Shown here: in pieces, positions 10,315 to 22,100 of the stretch
Layout: the number at the start of each line of letters is the position of its first letter
Numbering within the stretch: position 1 is the first letter of the stretch
Made by a program: the position numbers and the translations under genes
DNA from: Eurosta solidaginis
Lineage: Eukaryota; Arthropoda; Insecta; Diptera; Tephritidae
Direction: 5' to 3'
NCBI RefSeq assembly: GCF_040869045.1
Contig: NC_090319.1
Location: 373,751,601-373,815,600, forward strand
Length of the DNA: 64,000 nt
The notes under the pieces: model-generated
The model's database searches: none
Seen by the model: only the letters and a program-made list of their open reading frames with translations
Told to the model about the DNA's origin: nothing

Positions 10315-11285
10315 ACTTATAAGCATGTGACGCCAGAAGGAAGTGTCCAGTCAGTATGCCTATCGTGAGCTTTAAGTCTTCTATCTTCAGAGATAATATC
10401 GTTGGTTTTGCACATGATCTTAGATATTTTGCAACCCCGCGCTATTGTTCACGCATATCCTGCTTGATGGATCATATGCAGCTGTCTCCTTTTGATTTCT
10501 CTCAAACGGATTGGGATGTGTATCGTCGACTCAGCGAGTGTTGCACCCTCCTTTGCCTACTCATCGGCCTTTTAATCACCTTCTATCCCGTTATGACCGG
10601 GAACCCAGTGAAGATGTATGGCCCGTCCTGAGCGAAGTTTTTCCAATGCTTCTTTGCAGTCCAGAACACTTCTTGATGAAGTACTGTGTGAGATTATTGT
10701 CTTAACCGCAGCCTGATTATCAGTATATAAATTGACGCGACTGCAGCTTGAGCTCGCTTGCTCAAGAATTTCTGCTGCCTTCTTCACTCCTATAATTTCC
10801 GCCTCAAAAACGCTACAGTAATCTGGCAGCCTGTAGGATCTACTTATTTCTGGGTCGACACAGTAAACAGCAAACCCAACCCCTTCCATTAGTTTGGAAC
10901 CATCCGTATACACGTGTATAGTCTGCAGGCGGGATATTTAGAACGGCATACAATGTTGCTGTCTGGGTAGTTTTTAAGGATCGCATTATGCTAATTACTG
11001 ATACTCTGCATACCCTCTCAAGTTTTTTGGTATACGTACTTTTTTGTGTGGCTGTCCACGAAACAAGAAGTAAAGTATGGGTTCGACAATTGCCGTAAAT
11101 ACGCAACGACATAGTTTGGGTGATAGGCCCAACGTGCATCCTAACATCCTCTTGCGTGCATCCATCCACATGGAATTACCACGACAACTTACTATCTAGT
11201 ATAACTCCTAGATGCTTTGTGTTATACTGGTACTCCGTCGAACCGCCTAAGCTATTGGTTTATAATCAGCGCCCACACAATGGTT
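10315..11285 (-). pseudogene. Non-LTR retrotransposon fragment: RT tail plus RNase H
   Basis: Reading on the minus strand from 11285: a KHLGVILDSKLSW motif from the end of reverse transcriptase, then KKLERVCRVSVISIMRSLKT and LNIPP from the thumb region. An RNase H domain follows, with YTDGSK (first Asp), FEAEIIGV (Glu), LYTDNQAAVK (Asp) and WVPGHNGIEGD. Similarity continues with stops (KADE, KRRQLHMIHQAGYA) down to about 10340. A LINE-encoded RNase H points to the I/LOA/R1 group. Frameshifts, stops and a deletion between RT and RNase H make it inactive. It sits in the first cystatin intron. Confidence 0.75.
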
Positions 11286-11289
11286 GATA

Positions 11290-12010
11290 AAACCCCACGG
11301 TCTCCCGTGTCCCGTTAGGAGCGTGCCATTAGGGCGCCTTACTAGCCCTTACTTCGGCTTGCGGCGATGCCTCTCGGCGGCTCCTTGCGTCGGCGTACTT
11401 CTGCTGTGGTTCGTATTGGCGTACCTCTGTTGTGCCTCTCTAACACTGCTGCGGCCAACGTCGTATGCTTGCGTGACTCTGCTGCGGCCAACGTCGTATG
11501 TTTGCGTACCTCTGCTGCGGCCAGCGGTAACGGCGTAGGCTATTTCTGCCGAGGCTCACGACGATAGTGCGTGGACTCGTGACGTTGTGGAAGGCATTCG
11601 CTTAGCAGGGAGTGAGCGTGGGCTAAGGTGTTGTAGAGCGGTCAATACCAGCTCGAAAAAAAATTTGATTGAGCCATGTCCGTCCGCCCATCATTAGCTC
11701 ATGACTATCTCCTATGAAACGCACTGTTTGGCGGTGATCAAAACCGATACGCCTTTCAGATGCTGCTCAATTGCTGCTCAGGTGACAATCGCAACTTTGC
11801 GTCCCGTTAGGTGAGATCCGTTAGCCTGGGTACAGACAAGTTTTGGCGTTTCACTTCGATTCACTTCTACTGTGGATGCCGACGTACTTCTGCCGCGGTT
11901 GACGTTTGGCTGATCGGGGGATCACGATGCCCTAGAGGACGTTTGCGTGGTCTAAGGCGTTGTAGAGCGGTCAATACCAGCTCGAAAAAAAATTTGATTG
12001 AGCCATGTCC
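11290..12010 (+). repeat. GC-rich segment with imperfect internal duplication
   Basis: A GC-rich island in AT-rich surroundings. A 33-bp unit (CTGCTGCGGCCAACGTCGTA core) is repeated about three times at 11448-11525. The tail GTAGAGCGGTCAATACCAGC leading into a (GTCC)n core occurs twice, near 11629 and near 11962, so the start of the next Helentron-like element has been duplicated. Coding potential is doubtful; the long open frames here follow the 33-bp (11-codon) period. Confidence 0.5.
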
Positions 12011-12998
12011 GTCCGTCCGTCCGTCCGTCCGTTAGCACGATAACTTAAGTAAATATTGAGAAATCTTCACCCAATTTGGTACACTAGCTCATCTGGACCC
12101 AGAATAGATTGGTATTGAGGATGAGCGAAATCGGAAGATAATCACGCCCACTTTTTATATATATAACACTTTAGAAAATACAAAAAACCTGATAATTTAG
12201 TAAATAATACACCTAGAAGGTTGAAATTTGATACGTGGACTGATACTGGGACTCTTGATAAAAATTTTGAAACATTTTTTAAAATGGGCGTTGCACCGCC
12301 CACTTGTGATAAATGCAATTTTACAAATATTATTAATCATAAATCAAAAATAGTTTAACCTATCGTAACAAAATTCGGCGGAGAGATTGCCCTTACTATA
12401 GGGAATACTTTGAGGAAAAATTAACGAAATCGGTTAAGGACCACGCCCACTTTTATATAAAAGATTTTTCCAAGGGTCGTGGACGAATAAAATAAGCTAT
12501 ATCGTTGCAAAAAAGAGCTTTATATCAAAGGTATTTCATTTCCAAGTGGATATATAACAATTAATAGGAAAAAATTCAAATTTAAAAAAACGGGCGTGGC
12601 ACCGCCCATTTTATGACTAAGCAATTTTCTATGTTTTGGGAGTCATAACTCGAAGAAAAATTAACGGATCGTAATTAAATTGTGTACACACATTTTCCTT
12701 ATAGCAGCAAATATTTCTAGTAAAAATGGACGGGATCGGTTAAAGACCAATGCAACTTAGATATAAAACAAGTTTAAAAGGGTCGTAGACTAGAATAATA
12801 AGCTATAACCTAGCAAAAATAGTTTTGAATCAAAGATATTTCACTTATCAAGTTTTATTGTAAGAGGTAATGGGGAGACATTTTTTTTTACACGGGCGGT
12901 GCCCCGTGTTATGTAGAAAAGTACTTTATCTGAAATGAAATGTACAATTGAAGCTCACGCTGAGTATATAATGTTCGGTTACACCCGAACTTAGACAC
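11965..12998 (+). mobile_element. Helentron/DINE-1-like element, subfamily B
   Basis: Contains the (GTCC)n core at 12008-12032, AATTTGGTACACTAGCTC, repeated CACGCCCAC blocks and the terminal hairpin GTTCGGTTACACCCGAAC at 12973. The body matches the reverse complement of the 7452-8310 copy. It lacks satellite units. The 5' end is obscured by the GC-rich duplication before it. Confidence 0.65.
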
Positions 12999-13980
12999 CT
13001 TTAATTGTATTAAATATATAGCATATAGAGAAATTCTCCGAAATTTGAACGTTTTATGAATCTAGAGGAAATTTTCTCATTTAGTTAGGTACCAGCCAAG
13101 AGAAAGAGAAATGCAATAGATGTATGCTGTCAGCTCTTTTCAAGCTTCTAAGCAAAACTTCCTTTCTGGGGTCGTTGGACGTTCATATGTACAAGTTTTA
13201 TTTAGGTTTGTACCCGATTTCAATGTTAGGGATACCAATCCAGGTATTTTGAGTTCGCAAAAGTCGGAAAGATTTTCATTTACAATTTTCACATACTTTC
13301 AGACTTTAAGGATGGTTCTAACTACGGCAATGTCCCTATTTACCACAAGAGTTTAGTATTAGGCTGCCTCTTCTGTCTACCTATATTTACGTAAGGAAGT
13401 GCATAATATATTAGCTTTAATTAATTTTAGTTCACAGGGGTGTCAGTCGATGTATATTCAAATATTTTCCTTTATTCCTTGTGAAGTTTGGTTTGAAGAT
13501 AAGCAAATTTCGTCGTTGTACCATCTTAAGGGCTTCAGAAGGAAAAATGACACTGCAGATAGCAATACGCCGAAACAGAGTTTTATTAAAATCCAATGCC
13601 AGATAGTCGCTCCAATATAAATCAGCAGATATTTTAAATACAGGTTAAGGGGAGTAGATCTACATTATTCTGAAATTGGCTACTAATTGTTTTAGCAAAT
13701 CTACCATTTATTAAAATGTTTAAGTCTGAGCAATGATCATGATGATACAAAGGGTCTAATTGAATTTATTATGTATTTTGCATGCAGCTAGTCTCTTCGG
13801 ACCGTCTAATCCTCCTTCGTTGAGTTAGAATTTAAATGTAGGATGGCAATCCTGCAGACAACTTCTTTTAAAATCTTCGTTTGCTCCAATCTAGGATGAC
13901 ACATTCCTAGTTACATCCCTATTTGTGAATATTTTGTAAAAAACGCAAAAGTTCACTGTGAATACGCGAAAACTAGCCAA

Positions 13981-15448
13981 ACAGCTGAGCAGAGCTAACA
14001 GAGTATATTAATTTTGTTCGCAGATATAGACTTCTATATATCAAAATGATCTGGCCGAAAAAAGAAATTCATTTAGCCATGTCCGTCCGTCCGTCCGTCT
14101 GTCCGTAAACAAGATAACTTGATTAAATTTTGAGGTATCTTAATGAAATTTGGTATGTAAGTTCCTGGGCACTCATCTCAGATCGCTATTTAAAGTGAAC
14201 ATAATCGGACTATAACCACGCCCACTTTTTCGATATCGAAAATTTCGAAAAACAGAAAAAGTGCGATAATTACCAAAGACGGCTAAATCGATGAAACTTG
14301 GTAGGTCTGTAGACCTTATGACGCAAAATAAAAAATTAGTAAAATTTTGGACAATGGTCGTGGCACAGCCCACTTTTAAAAGAAGGTAATTTAAAAGTTT
14401 TGCAAGCTGTAATTCGGCTGTCGTTGAAGATATCATGATGAAGTTTGGCAGGAACTTTACTCCTATTACTATATGTATGCTAAATAAAAATTAACAAAAT
14501 CGGATTACTTTAAAAAAAATGTTTGAAAAAAATTTTAACAAAAAATTGCATATCTTTACAGTATATAAGTAAATTGTGTCAATATTCAACTCCAGCAATG
14601 ATATCGTGCAACAAAATACAACAATAAAATAAAATTTAAAAATGGGTGTGGCTCCGCCCTTTTTCATTTAATTTGCCTAGAATACTTTTATGCCACTTTT
14701 TATGAACAAAAATTTACCAATCCGTGTGAAATTTGGTAGGAGCATAGATCCTATAACGATAACTGTTTTCTGTGAAAATGGGCGAAACCGGCTGAAGCCA
14801 CGCCCAGTTTTTATACACAGGCGACCGTCTGTCCTTCCGTTCGGCCGATAACATGACAACTTGAGCAAAAATCGATATATCTTTACAAAACTTATTTTAT
14901 CTTGGTATAAAAAATGGCCAAAATCCAACTATGACTTTTCGATATCGAAAATTACAAGAAATGAAAAAATTCCATAATTCTATACCAAATATGAAAAAAG
15001 GGATAAAACATGGTAATTGGATTGGTTTATTGACGCAAAATATAACTTTAGAAAAAACTTTGTAAAATGGGTGTGACACCTACCATATTAAGTAGAAGAA
15101 ATGAGAAAGTTATGCAGGGCGAAATCAAAAGCCCTTGGAATCTTGGCTGGAATACTGTTCGTGGTATTACATATATAAATAAATGAGCGGTACCTGGCAG
15201 ATGATGTTCTGGGTCACCCTGGTTCACACTTTGGTCGATATCTCGAAAACGCCTTCACATATACAACTGAGGGCCACTCCCTTTTAAAACTCTCATTAAT
15301 ACCTTTAATTTGATACACATATCATACATACACATTATAGTCACCTCTGGTCCACCTTTATGGCGATATCTAGAAAAGGCGTCCACCTATAGAACTAAGG
15401 CCCACTCCCTTTTAAATAATCATTAACACCTTTCATTTGATACGCATG
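13981..15448 (+). mobile_element. Helentron/DINE-1-like element, truncated in its satellite
   Basis: Starts GCTGAGCAGAGCTAACAGAG, then (GTCC)n, the CGATATCGAAAATTTCG palindrome and CACGCCCAC blocks. Two units of the 130-bp satellite follow at about 15205-15448. The terminal hairpin is missing, so the 3' end is truncated. No coding capacity. Confidence 0.7.
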
Positions 15449-15468
15449 TATTAGTATTTTTGTGCTGC

Positions 15469-15476
15469 TATAAAAG
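15469..15476 (+). promoter_or_regulatory. Relict TATA box of the duplicated exon
   Basis: TATAAAAG, 87 bp before the dead start codon of the paralogous exon, aligned with 9680-9687. Conserved sequence around it suggests a former promoter. Confidence 0.4.
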
Positions 15477-15555
15477 CCAGTCGATGTTCTGAGATGTCTT
15501 ATATAAACTTATATTTTTTGAATCTTAAAGATAAGACAAAAATAAAAATTTAATA

Positions 15556-15618
15556 ATTTTGGGTACGAAGTGCTTTTTATTGTTAGGCTGTTAAGTAAGC
15601 GTAGCGTTACAGTCTGAG
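15556..15618 (+). pseudogene. Decayed duplicate of cystatin exon 1
   Basis: Aligns with 9789-9854. The ATG has become ATT, an in-frame TAA follows 11 codons later (after TTGTTAGGCTGT), and there is a small deletion before a still-recognisable CTGAG/GTAGAG donor. It cannot supply a signal peptide. It shows that the first exon of the cystatin gene was duplicated in tandem. Confidence 0.65.
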
Positions 15619-15846
15619 GTAGAGAATAGATAAAAAGGATATTGGAAACCAAATGTTTTAAATGAATTTGTTTGTATATTGATATACTCAAATGCATAAA
15701 CACGTATGCAAAGTTGTGCTAACGAAAAATGATATTTACATAGTATCCACGTTGAAAGTGCTTTATCGCGTATTCAGTATTTTGGAAATGGCTTAAGTGA
15801 TGTCACAAGTCCGTGATACAAGTGCGATACAAACTGGTATATTTTA

Positions 15847-17133
15847 TGCCCCTATTACCGTTTACAACTCAACTCTGGTTGGGTTGAAATTTCGCAATTT
15901 GGTATTACAGATTACAACTCAACCTGTCAAAAAAAATGTCGGTTGAGTTGTCTAGTCTAACAACTTTTTGTGGCATTACCGTTTAAAACCTTGTGTTGGC
16001 ATAGTTGTCAAAGACATCAAAATCTTTAAACTGATTACTAGCATACAATTTTGCAGTTGTTTTGAAAAAAGGTAACGTTTTACAAGACGGTTCACCACCT
16101 AATTTTTAACAAACATTTTCAAAGTTGGTATCAGAAGGCAAGTTTCGACCTCCAATTTTAGAATCCGAAATCAAAAATTAAAAATTTTATTTCTACAATA
16201 TTATTTCGGTTCAAATTTAATGTGGTTGTTGTATTTTGCCAGATTTTTTGTACCCACTAATGCAGAAAGGCGTTGGACACACCCAGGGTTATTTTTACAA
16301 ATCGTAACCGAAGGCCGCCAACGTAGAAAGATGTTGTGTGCAAAAAAACTATGGATCGGGCCTCATATTTTGGACCCTCTCGGGACCATTTTTTTAGTTA
16401 TTGTGAATATTTTTCGACAGAAATAAAATTTTTCATTACCGCTTTGAATCTTAAAAACGGAGATCGAAACGCGTCTTTTGATACTACCTTTTATAAGAGT
16501 TAGATGGTGCACGGTCTCATAAACGTTTAAACGAAGGATTACATTGAATAAGTTTTTGACTTCATGGAGCGACATTCCGAAGTTGGACGAGGCTGGCCGC
16601 AGTTGGGATGCAGCCAAAAAAGGTAAAAGTATGCGAACATGAGTCCCGTCGATACTAATCACTACTCCTGGGAACCCTGTTTTAGAGTAAAATACTATTT
16701 TTGTGTTTGGGTTTTAATCCAATTTGCACAAATTTGCTCCTAAATAATATCTAAAACCAGTCCAACACCAAAATCATTTCCACAGCATTTTTGATAGCTG
16801 CCATAAACAAGCTGAGTGTGGAGCATAATTTTAAAATAGGGGTAAAGCTGTCATATTCGCGACATATCAATCACCAACATTTTCGCCATTATAAAATAGA
16901 TTTCATATAATATCCGTTTTGCTTTTAAAAACAAAATGCTAAAATTTCCGCCACAAATTGATCAGCTGTTCCTTTATCTGTCAAATCATCACTTTCTTAG
17001 GTTGGCAACATCAATTCAACTTCAACTGAAATAAGTTGTAATTCGTAATACCAAACAGGAGTTGAGTTGTCTTAAAGTTAAGTTGTTTTAATTACAACCC
17101 AACTAAGTTGAGTTGTTAACCGTAATAGGGGCA
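15847..17133 (-). mobile_element. PIF/Harbinger DNA transposon, degenerate, with TTA target duplication
   Basis: Terminal inverted repeats of about 40 bp start TGCCCCTATTACCG (15847) and end CGTAATAGGGGCA (17133), with inner ACAACTCAACT and GTTGGGTTG matching in both. The element is flanked by TTA (15844-15846 and 17134-17136), the 3-bp TWA duplication typical of PIF/Harbinger. The paralogous sequence near 10060 (GGGTATATTTTTTTGGAATA) represents the empty site. Length 1287 bp, with only transposase remnants. Confidence 0.8.
16540..16680 (-). pseudogene. Harbinger transposase remnant
   Basis: Minus-strand reading gives PGVVISIDGTHVRI, matching the IDGTHI/V box that holds the first catalytic Asp of the Harbinger DDE nuclease. 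Downstream similarity decays quickly. It lies inside the TIR element at 15847-17133, supporting that classification. Confidence 0.6.
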
Positions 17134-17380
17134 TTAATTTGGTTCTGAAACGCGATTTTCAGCTTAACTAAATTTCAACAGCTACGCTTAGAAATGAAAT
17201 CCTTCAGAAATGAAAGAGCTTAATGAATATATTTGAATCAAATTATCAAAACAAAAATTTACTTAATCGTACGTGAAATATTACAGTGGATATATATTGC
17301 AATTTTGGTATTGATGGCTGCATTGTCCGACAACACTGTGTGACAAAGTAAATAAATTTGGAAACACTTTGTTGTAGAGT

Positions 17381-18968
17381 TCACCAATTATACTCCGTAC
17401 TAGGAGTTTCGAATATATACGCTCTGAAAACTGAAGTTAGGTGCCAAAAACTCTTCCTCAGGTTGAAGACTATACGTGTCAATAAATAAATTTGTTTCTC
17501 TCATAAACAAGAGTTTCATGTCGTGTAAAAAAAAGCACGTTGTTTTATTAAAATCCAATAAATTCCTCCCAAATATATCCCCACCACTTGAAAAGACGTG
17601 TATCGGTTAGGTATAAAATAAACGTGTTACATACATACAAACATATAGGTGACACCAATTCAAATGTATTTAAAAGTTGTCTTCCTAAAGACTTAAAAGT
17701 TAGGTTCATTGGGCAAAGAGAAATAAAGGTATAGGGCAATATAGAACTCAGTCTTTGATAAAGGGGCAGCATATTAAGGGTATATTTAAAATTGTGCGTA
17801 AGTATGTGGGTATAGTAAATTATTCGTATTACGACTTGAGGAATGTTTTCGCTATCACGCAGTGCTATCGAGATCTTTGGTTGTCGTATCTTAAACGCGT
17901 CAGGGGAGTTTAGCCAAACATCAAGAGGGAAGCCATGGATTCACCGACAGTCACCGAGGCAGCGAATCAACATATTCACCAGCTCATCGATGTAGGGCCG
18001 AGGGTCTGCCCTCGCCAATAATTTACCTCAATGAAAGATTGCGTCTTATTTGGCGATTCTTTCAATTGTGATCCAATCTGACAGTGATATTATTTGATGG
18101 ATTTTTTTGCTCTCCACACTTCCAGCTATTATATGCACACCGAAGGCTAAAGTCTATCACATTAAGTGATTGTGTCGTACCATCCGCCTCATTTCGCCTC
18201 ATGTATCATCTAACAGTAAAGTTTCTTTAAAGCATTCTTCCGTGCTGACGAGCTCTTCGCCTCCATCAATCACATTTATAACAAATACCATACACTTTCA
18301 TGTAATTTGTCGAACTCACCGGCTCCCCCATTACTCATTACGACAACCGTCCGATGTGCGTGCGAGGCAGTGAAAGTAGAAAGGGGGCGTGGGAGAGAGG
18401 AGGCAGGATAGGAAAGAGAGTTGAATGGCTGATGAAATGTGAAGCAAAGAAGTAAGTAAAGAGATAGTGGAAACTAGAGCACATAGTGAATGAAAGGGGA
18501 CGAGTGGGAAACGGAACGGAGGGTAAAAGAGAAAAGAAGTTGGAGTGGGGAAGAGAGGAAGGGGTTGGGGCAGTTAGAAAGAGGGTAGCAGAGAAGGGGT
18601 CAGAGTCAAACGAAAAGAGAAAGTAAAAAGTAATGCATAAGATATATGGGTAGTAAAAAAAGAATAAAATGAACGAGATTAATAGCAGTAAAAAGTAAAA
18701 CTAAGTCTCCAAGGAAAATAGAGAGGGCGGTGGGGAGATGAGAAGAGTGAGAGAAATAAACAATGCAATGGGGTTGGTTGCTTCTCAAGAAGTTTTATTC
18801 GGTTGCATACTGAAGCTTTGATATTCCTTACCATGACATTTGACTTTAAGATAAGTTTCTGCAAAACACCGAATAATGCGCCATTTTCATAATGCCGGAT
18901 TAGCGGTATTCCACTTTCAAATCTATCTAGTAACTATTATTACATTCTTTATTATTTAATTTTTGCAG
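17381..18968 (+). other. Rest of the first cystatin intron, purine-rich tract at 18375-18760
   Basis: No coding signal. About 400 nt at 18375-18760 are strongly G+A-biased on this strand. A similar bias of opposite strand occurs inside the Helitron at 33880-34040, so it may derive from a related element. The acceptor TTTTTGCAG ends at 18968. Confidence 0.4.
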
Positions 18969-19060
18969 AAAGTAGTGAATGGAGTTTCCACGGACGAAGC
19001 TAAAAAGTCACTTATCGCTTCATTAAGCAAATTGGCCGAAGGGGATGCACCATGCTATGA
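18969..19060 (+). CDS. Cystatin-like protein, exon 2
   Basis: A 92-nt exon between TTTTTGCAG (ends 18968) and GTAAGT (from 19061). It opens in the phase left by exon 1 and reads KVVNGVSTDEAKKSLIASLS then KLAEGDAPCYE. This is the N-terminal Gly region and alpha-helix of cystatins; fly relatives have a comparable A-x-x-x-L...LA(T)G(D/E)GP(H/S)Y stretch. It ends two bases into a Glu codon that exon 3 completes. The extra Cys in APCYE is unusual. A Helentron of 5.6 kb begins only 88 bp after the donor. Confidence 0.75.
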
Positions 19061-19148
19061 GTAAGTTTGTTTATCATATAAGACTCAATCCAGGTCTTAA
19101 TTTCACTTTCCTTATTCATCCGAAAAAAAGAATACCAAAACCTTTTGT

Positions 19149-22100
19149 TATACTCAGTTGAGCAGAGCACACAGAGTATATTAAGTTTGATTGGATAACG
19201 GTTGGTTGTACATATATAAAGGAATCGAGATAAATATAGACTTCCATATATCAAAATAATCAGGATCGAAAAAAAATTTGATTGAGCCATGTCCGTCCGT
19301 CCGTCCGTTAACACGATAACTTGAGTAAATTTTGAGGTATCTTGATGAAATTTGGTATGTAGGTTCCTGAGCACTCATCTCAGATCGCTATTTAAAATGA
19401 ACGATATCGGACTATAACCACGCCCACTTTTTCGATATCGAAAATTTCGAAAAACCGAAAAAGTGCGATAATTCATTACAAAAGACCGATAAAGCGACGA
19501 AACTTGGTAGATGAGTTGAACTTATGACGCAAAATATAAAATTAGTAAAATTTTGGACAATGGGCGTGGCACCGCCCACTTTTTAAAGAAGGCAATTTAC
19601 AATTTTGCAAGCTGTAATTTGGCAGTCGTTGAAGATATCATGATGAAATTTGGCAGGAACGTTACTCTTATTACTGCATGTACGCTTAATAAAAATTAGC
19701 AAAATCGGAGAAGGACCACGCCCACTTTTAAAAAAAATTTTTTTTTAAGTAAAATTTTAACAAAAAATTTAATATCTTTACAGTATATAAGTAAATTATG
19801 TCAAGATTCAACTCCAGTAATGATATGGTGCAACAAAATACAAAAATAAAAGAAAATTTAAAAATGGGCGTGGCTCCGCCCTTTTTCATTTAATTTGTCT
19901 AGGATACTTTTAATGCCATAAATCGAACAAAAATTAACCAATCCTTTTGAAATTTGGTAGGGGCATAGATTTTATGGCGCTAACTGTTTTCTGTGAAAAT
20001 GGGCGCAATCGGTTGATGCCACGCCCAGTTTTTATACACAGTCGTCCGTCTGTCCTTCCGCATGGCCGTTAACACGATAACTTGAGCAAAAATCGATATA
20101 TCTTTACTAAACTCAGTTCACGTACTTATCTGAACCCACTTTACCTTGGTATGAAAAATGAACGAAATCCGACTATGACCACGCCCACTTTTTCGATATC
20201 GAAAATTGCGAAAAATGAAAAAAATGCCATAATTCTATACCAAATACGAAAAAAGGAATGAAACATGGTAAGGTAATTGGATTGTTTTATTGACGCGAAA
20301 TATAACTTTAGAAAAAACTTTATAAAATGGTTGTGACACCTACCATATTAAGTAGAAGAAAATGAAAAAGTTCTGCAGGGCGAAATAAAACACCCTTAAA
20401 ATCTTGCCAGGTATTACATATATAAATAAATTAGCGGTATCCAACCGATAATGTTCTGGGTCACCCTAGTCCACATTTTGGTCGATATCTGGAAAAGGCC
20501 TTCACATATACAACTACCACCACTCCCTTTTAAAACTCTCATTAATACCTTTAATTTGATACCCAAATCGTACAAACTCATTCTAGAGTCACCCCTGGTC
20601 CACCTTTATGGCGATATCTCGAAAAGGCGTCCACCTATAGAACTAAGCCCCACACCCTTTTAAAATACTCATTAACACCATTCGTTTGATGCCCATATTG
20701 TACAAACAAATTCTAGGGTCACCCCTGGTCCACCTTTATGGCGATATCTCGAAACGGCGTCCACCTATGGAACTAAGGAATACTCCCTTTTAAAATACTC
20801 ATTATCACCTTTCTTTTGATGCCCATATTGTACAAACAAATTCTAGGGTCACCCCTGGTCCACCTTTATGGCGATATCTCGAAAATGCGACCACCTATAC
20901 AACAACCACCACTCCCTTTTAAAACCCTCATTAATACCTTTAATTTGATACCCATATCGTACAAACATATTCTAGAGTCACCCCTGGTCCACCTTTGTGG
21001 CGATATTCCGAAAAGGTGTCCACCTATAGAACTAAGCCCCACACCCTTTTAAAATACTCATTAACACCATTCGTTTGATGCCCATATTGTACAAACAAAT
21101 TCTAGGGTCACCCCTGGTCCACCTTTATGGCGATATCTCGAAAATGCGACCACCTATACAACAACCACCACTCCCTTTTAAAACCCTCATTAATACCTTT
21201 AATTTGATACCCATATCGTACAAACAAATTCTAGGGTCACCCCTGGTCCACCTTTATGGCGATATCTCGAAACGGCGTCCACCTATAGAACTAAGCCCCA
21301 CACCCTTTTAAAATACTCATTAACACCATTCGTTTGATGCCCATATTGTACAAACAAATTCTAGGGTCACCCCTGGTCCACCTTTATGGCGATATCTCGA
21401 AAATGCGACCACCTATACAACAACCACCACTCCCTTTTAAAACCCTCATTAATACCTTTAATTTGATACCCATATCGTACAAACAAATTCTAGGGTCACC
21501 CCTGGTCCACCTTTATGGCGATATCTCGAAACGGCGTCCACCTATGGAACTAAGGATTACTCCCTTTTAAAATACTCATTATCACCTTTCTTTTGATGCC
21601 CATATTGTACAAACAAATTCTAGGGTCACCCCTGGTCCACCTTTATGGCGATATCTCGAAAATGCGACCACCTATACAACAACCACCACTCCCTTTTAAA
21701 ACCCTCATTAATACCTTTAATTTGATACCCATATCGTACAAACAAATTCTAGGGTCACCCCTGGTCCACCTTTATGGCGATATCTCGAAACGGCGTCCAC
21801 CTATGGAACTAAGGATTACTCCCTTTTAAAATACTCATTAACACCTTTCTTTTGATACCCATATCGTACAAACAAATTCTAGGGTCACCCCTGGTGCACC
21901 TTTATGGCGATATCTCGAAACGGCGTCCACCTATAGAACTAAGCCCCACACCCTTTTAAAATACTCATTAACACCATTCGTTTGATGCCCATATTGTACA
22001 AACAAATTCTAGGGTCACCCCTGGTCCACCTTTATGGCGATATCTCGAAACGGCGTCCACCTATGGAACTAAGGAATACTCCCTTTTAAAATACTCATTA

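Larger units (their letters stand above)
13118..17380 (+). repeat. Downstream copy of the cystatin exon-1 duplication, invaded by transposons
   Basis: Paralogous to 9056-10310 but expanded from about 1.25 kb to 4.3 kb by a Helentron (13981-15448) and a Harbinger element (15847-17133). Host sequence remains at 13118-13980, 15449-15846 and 17134-17380. The uninterrupted copy supplies the ancestral sequence at each insertion. Confidence 0.7.

Noticed and set aside
18170..18373. A 67-codon open frame in the cystatin intron.
   Set aside because: Composition is ordinary, no motif, and it runs into a purine-rich tract.
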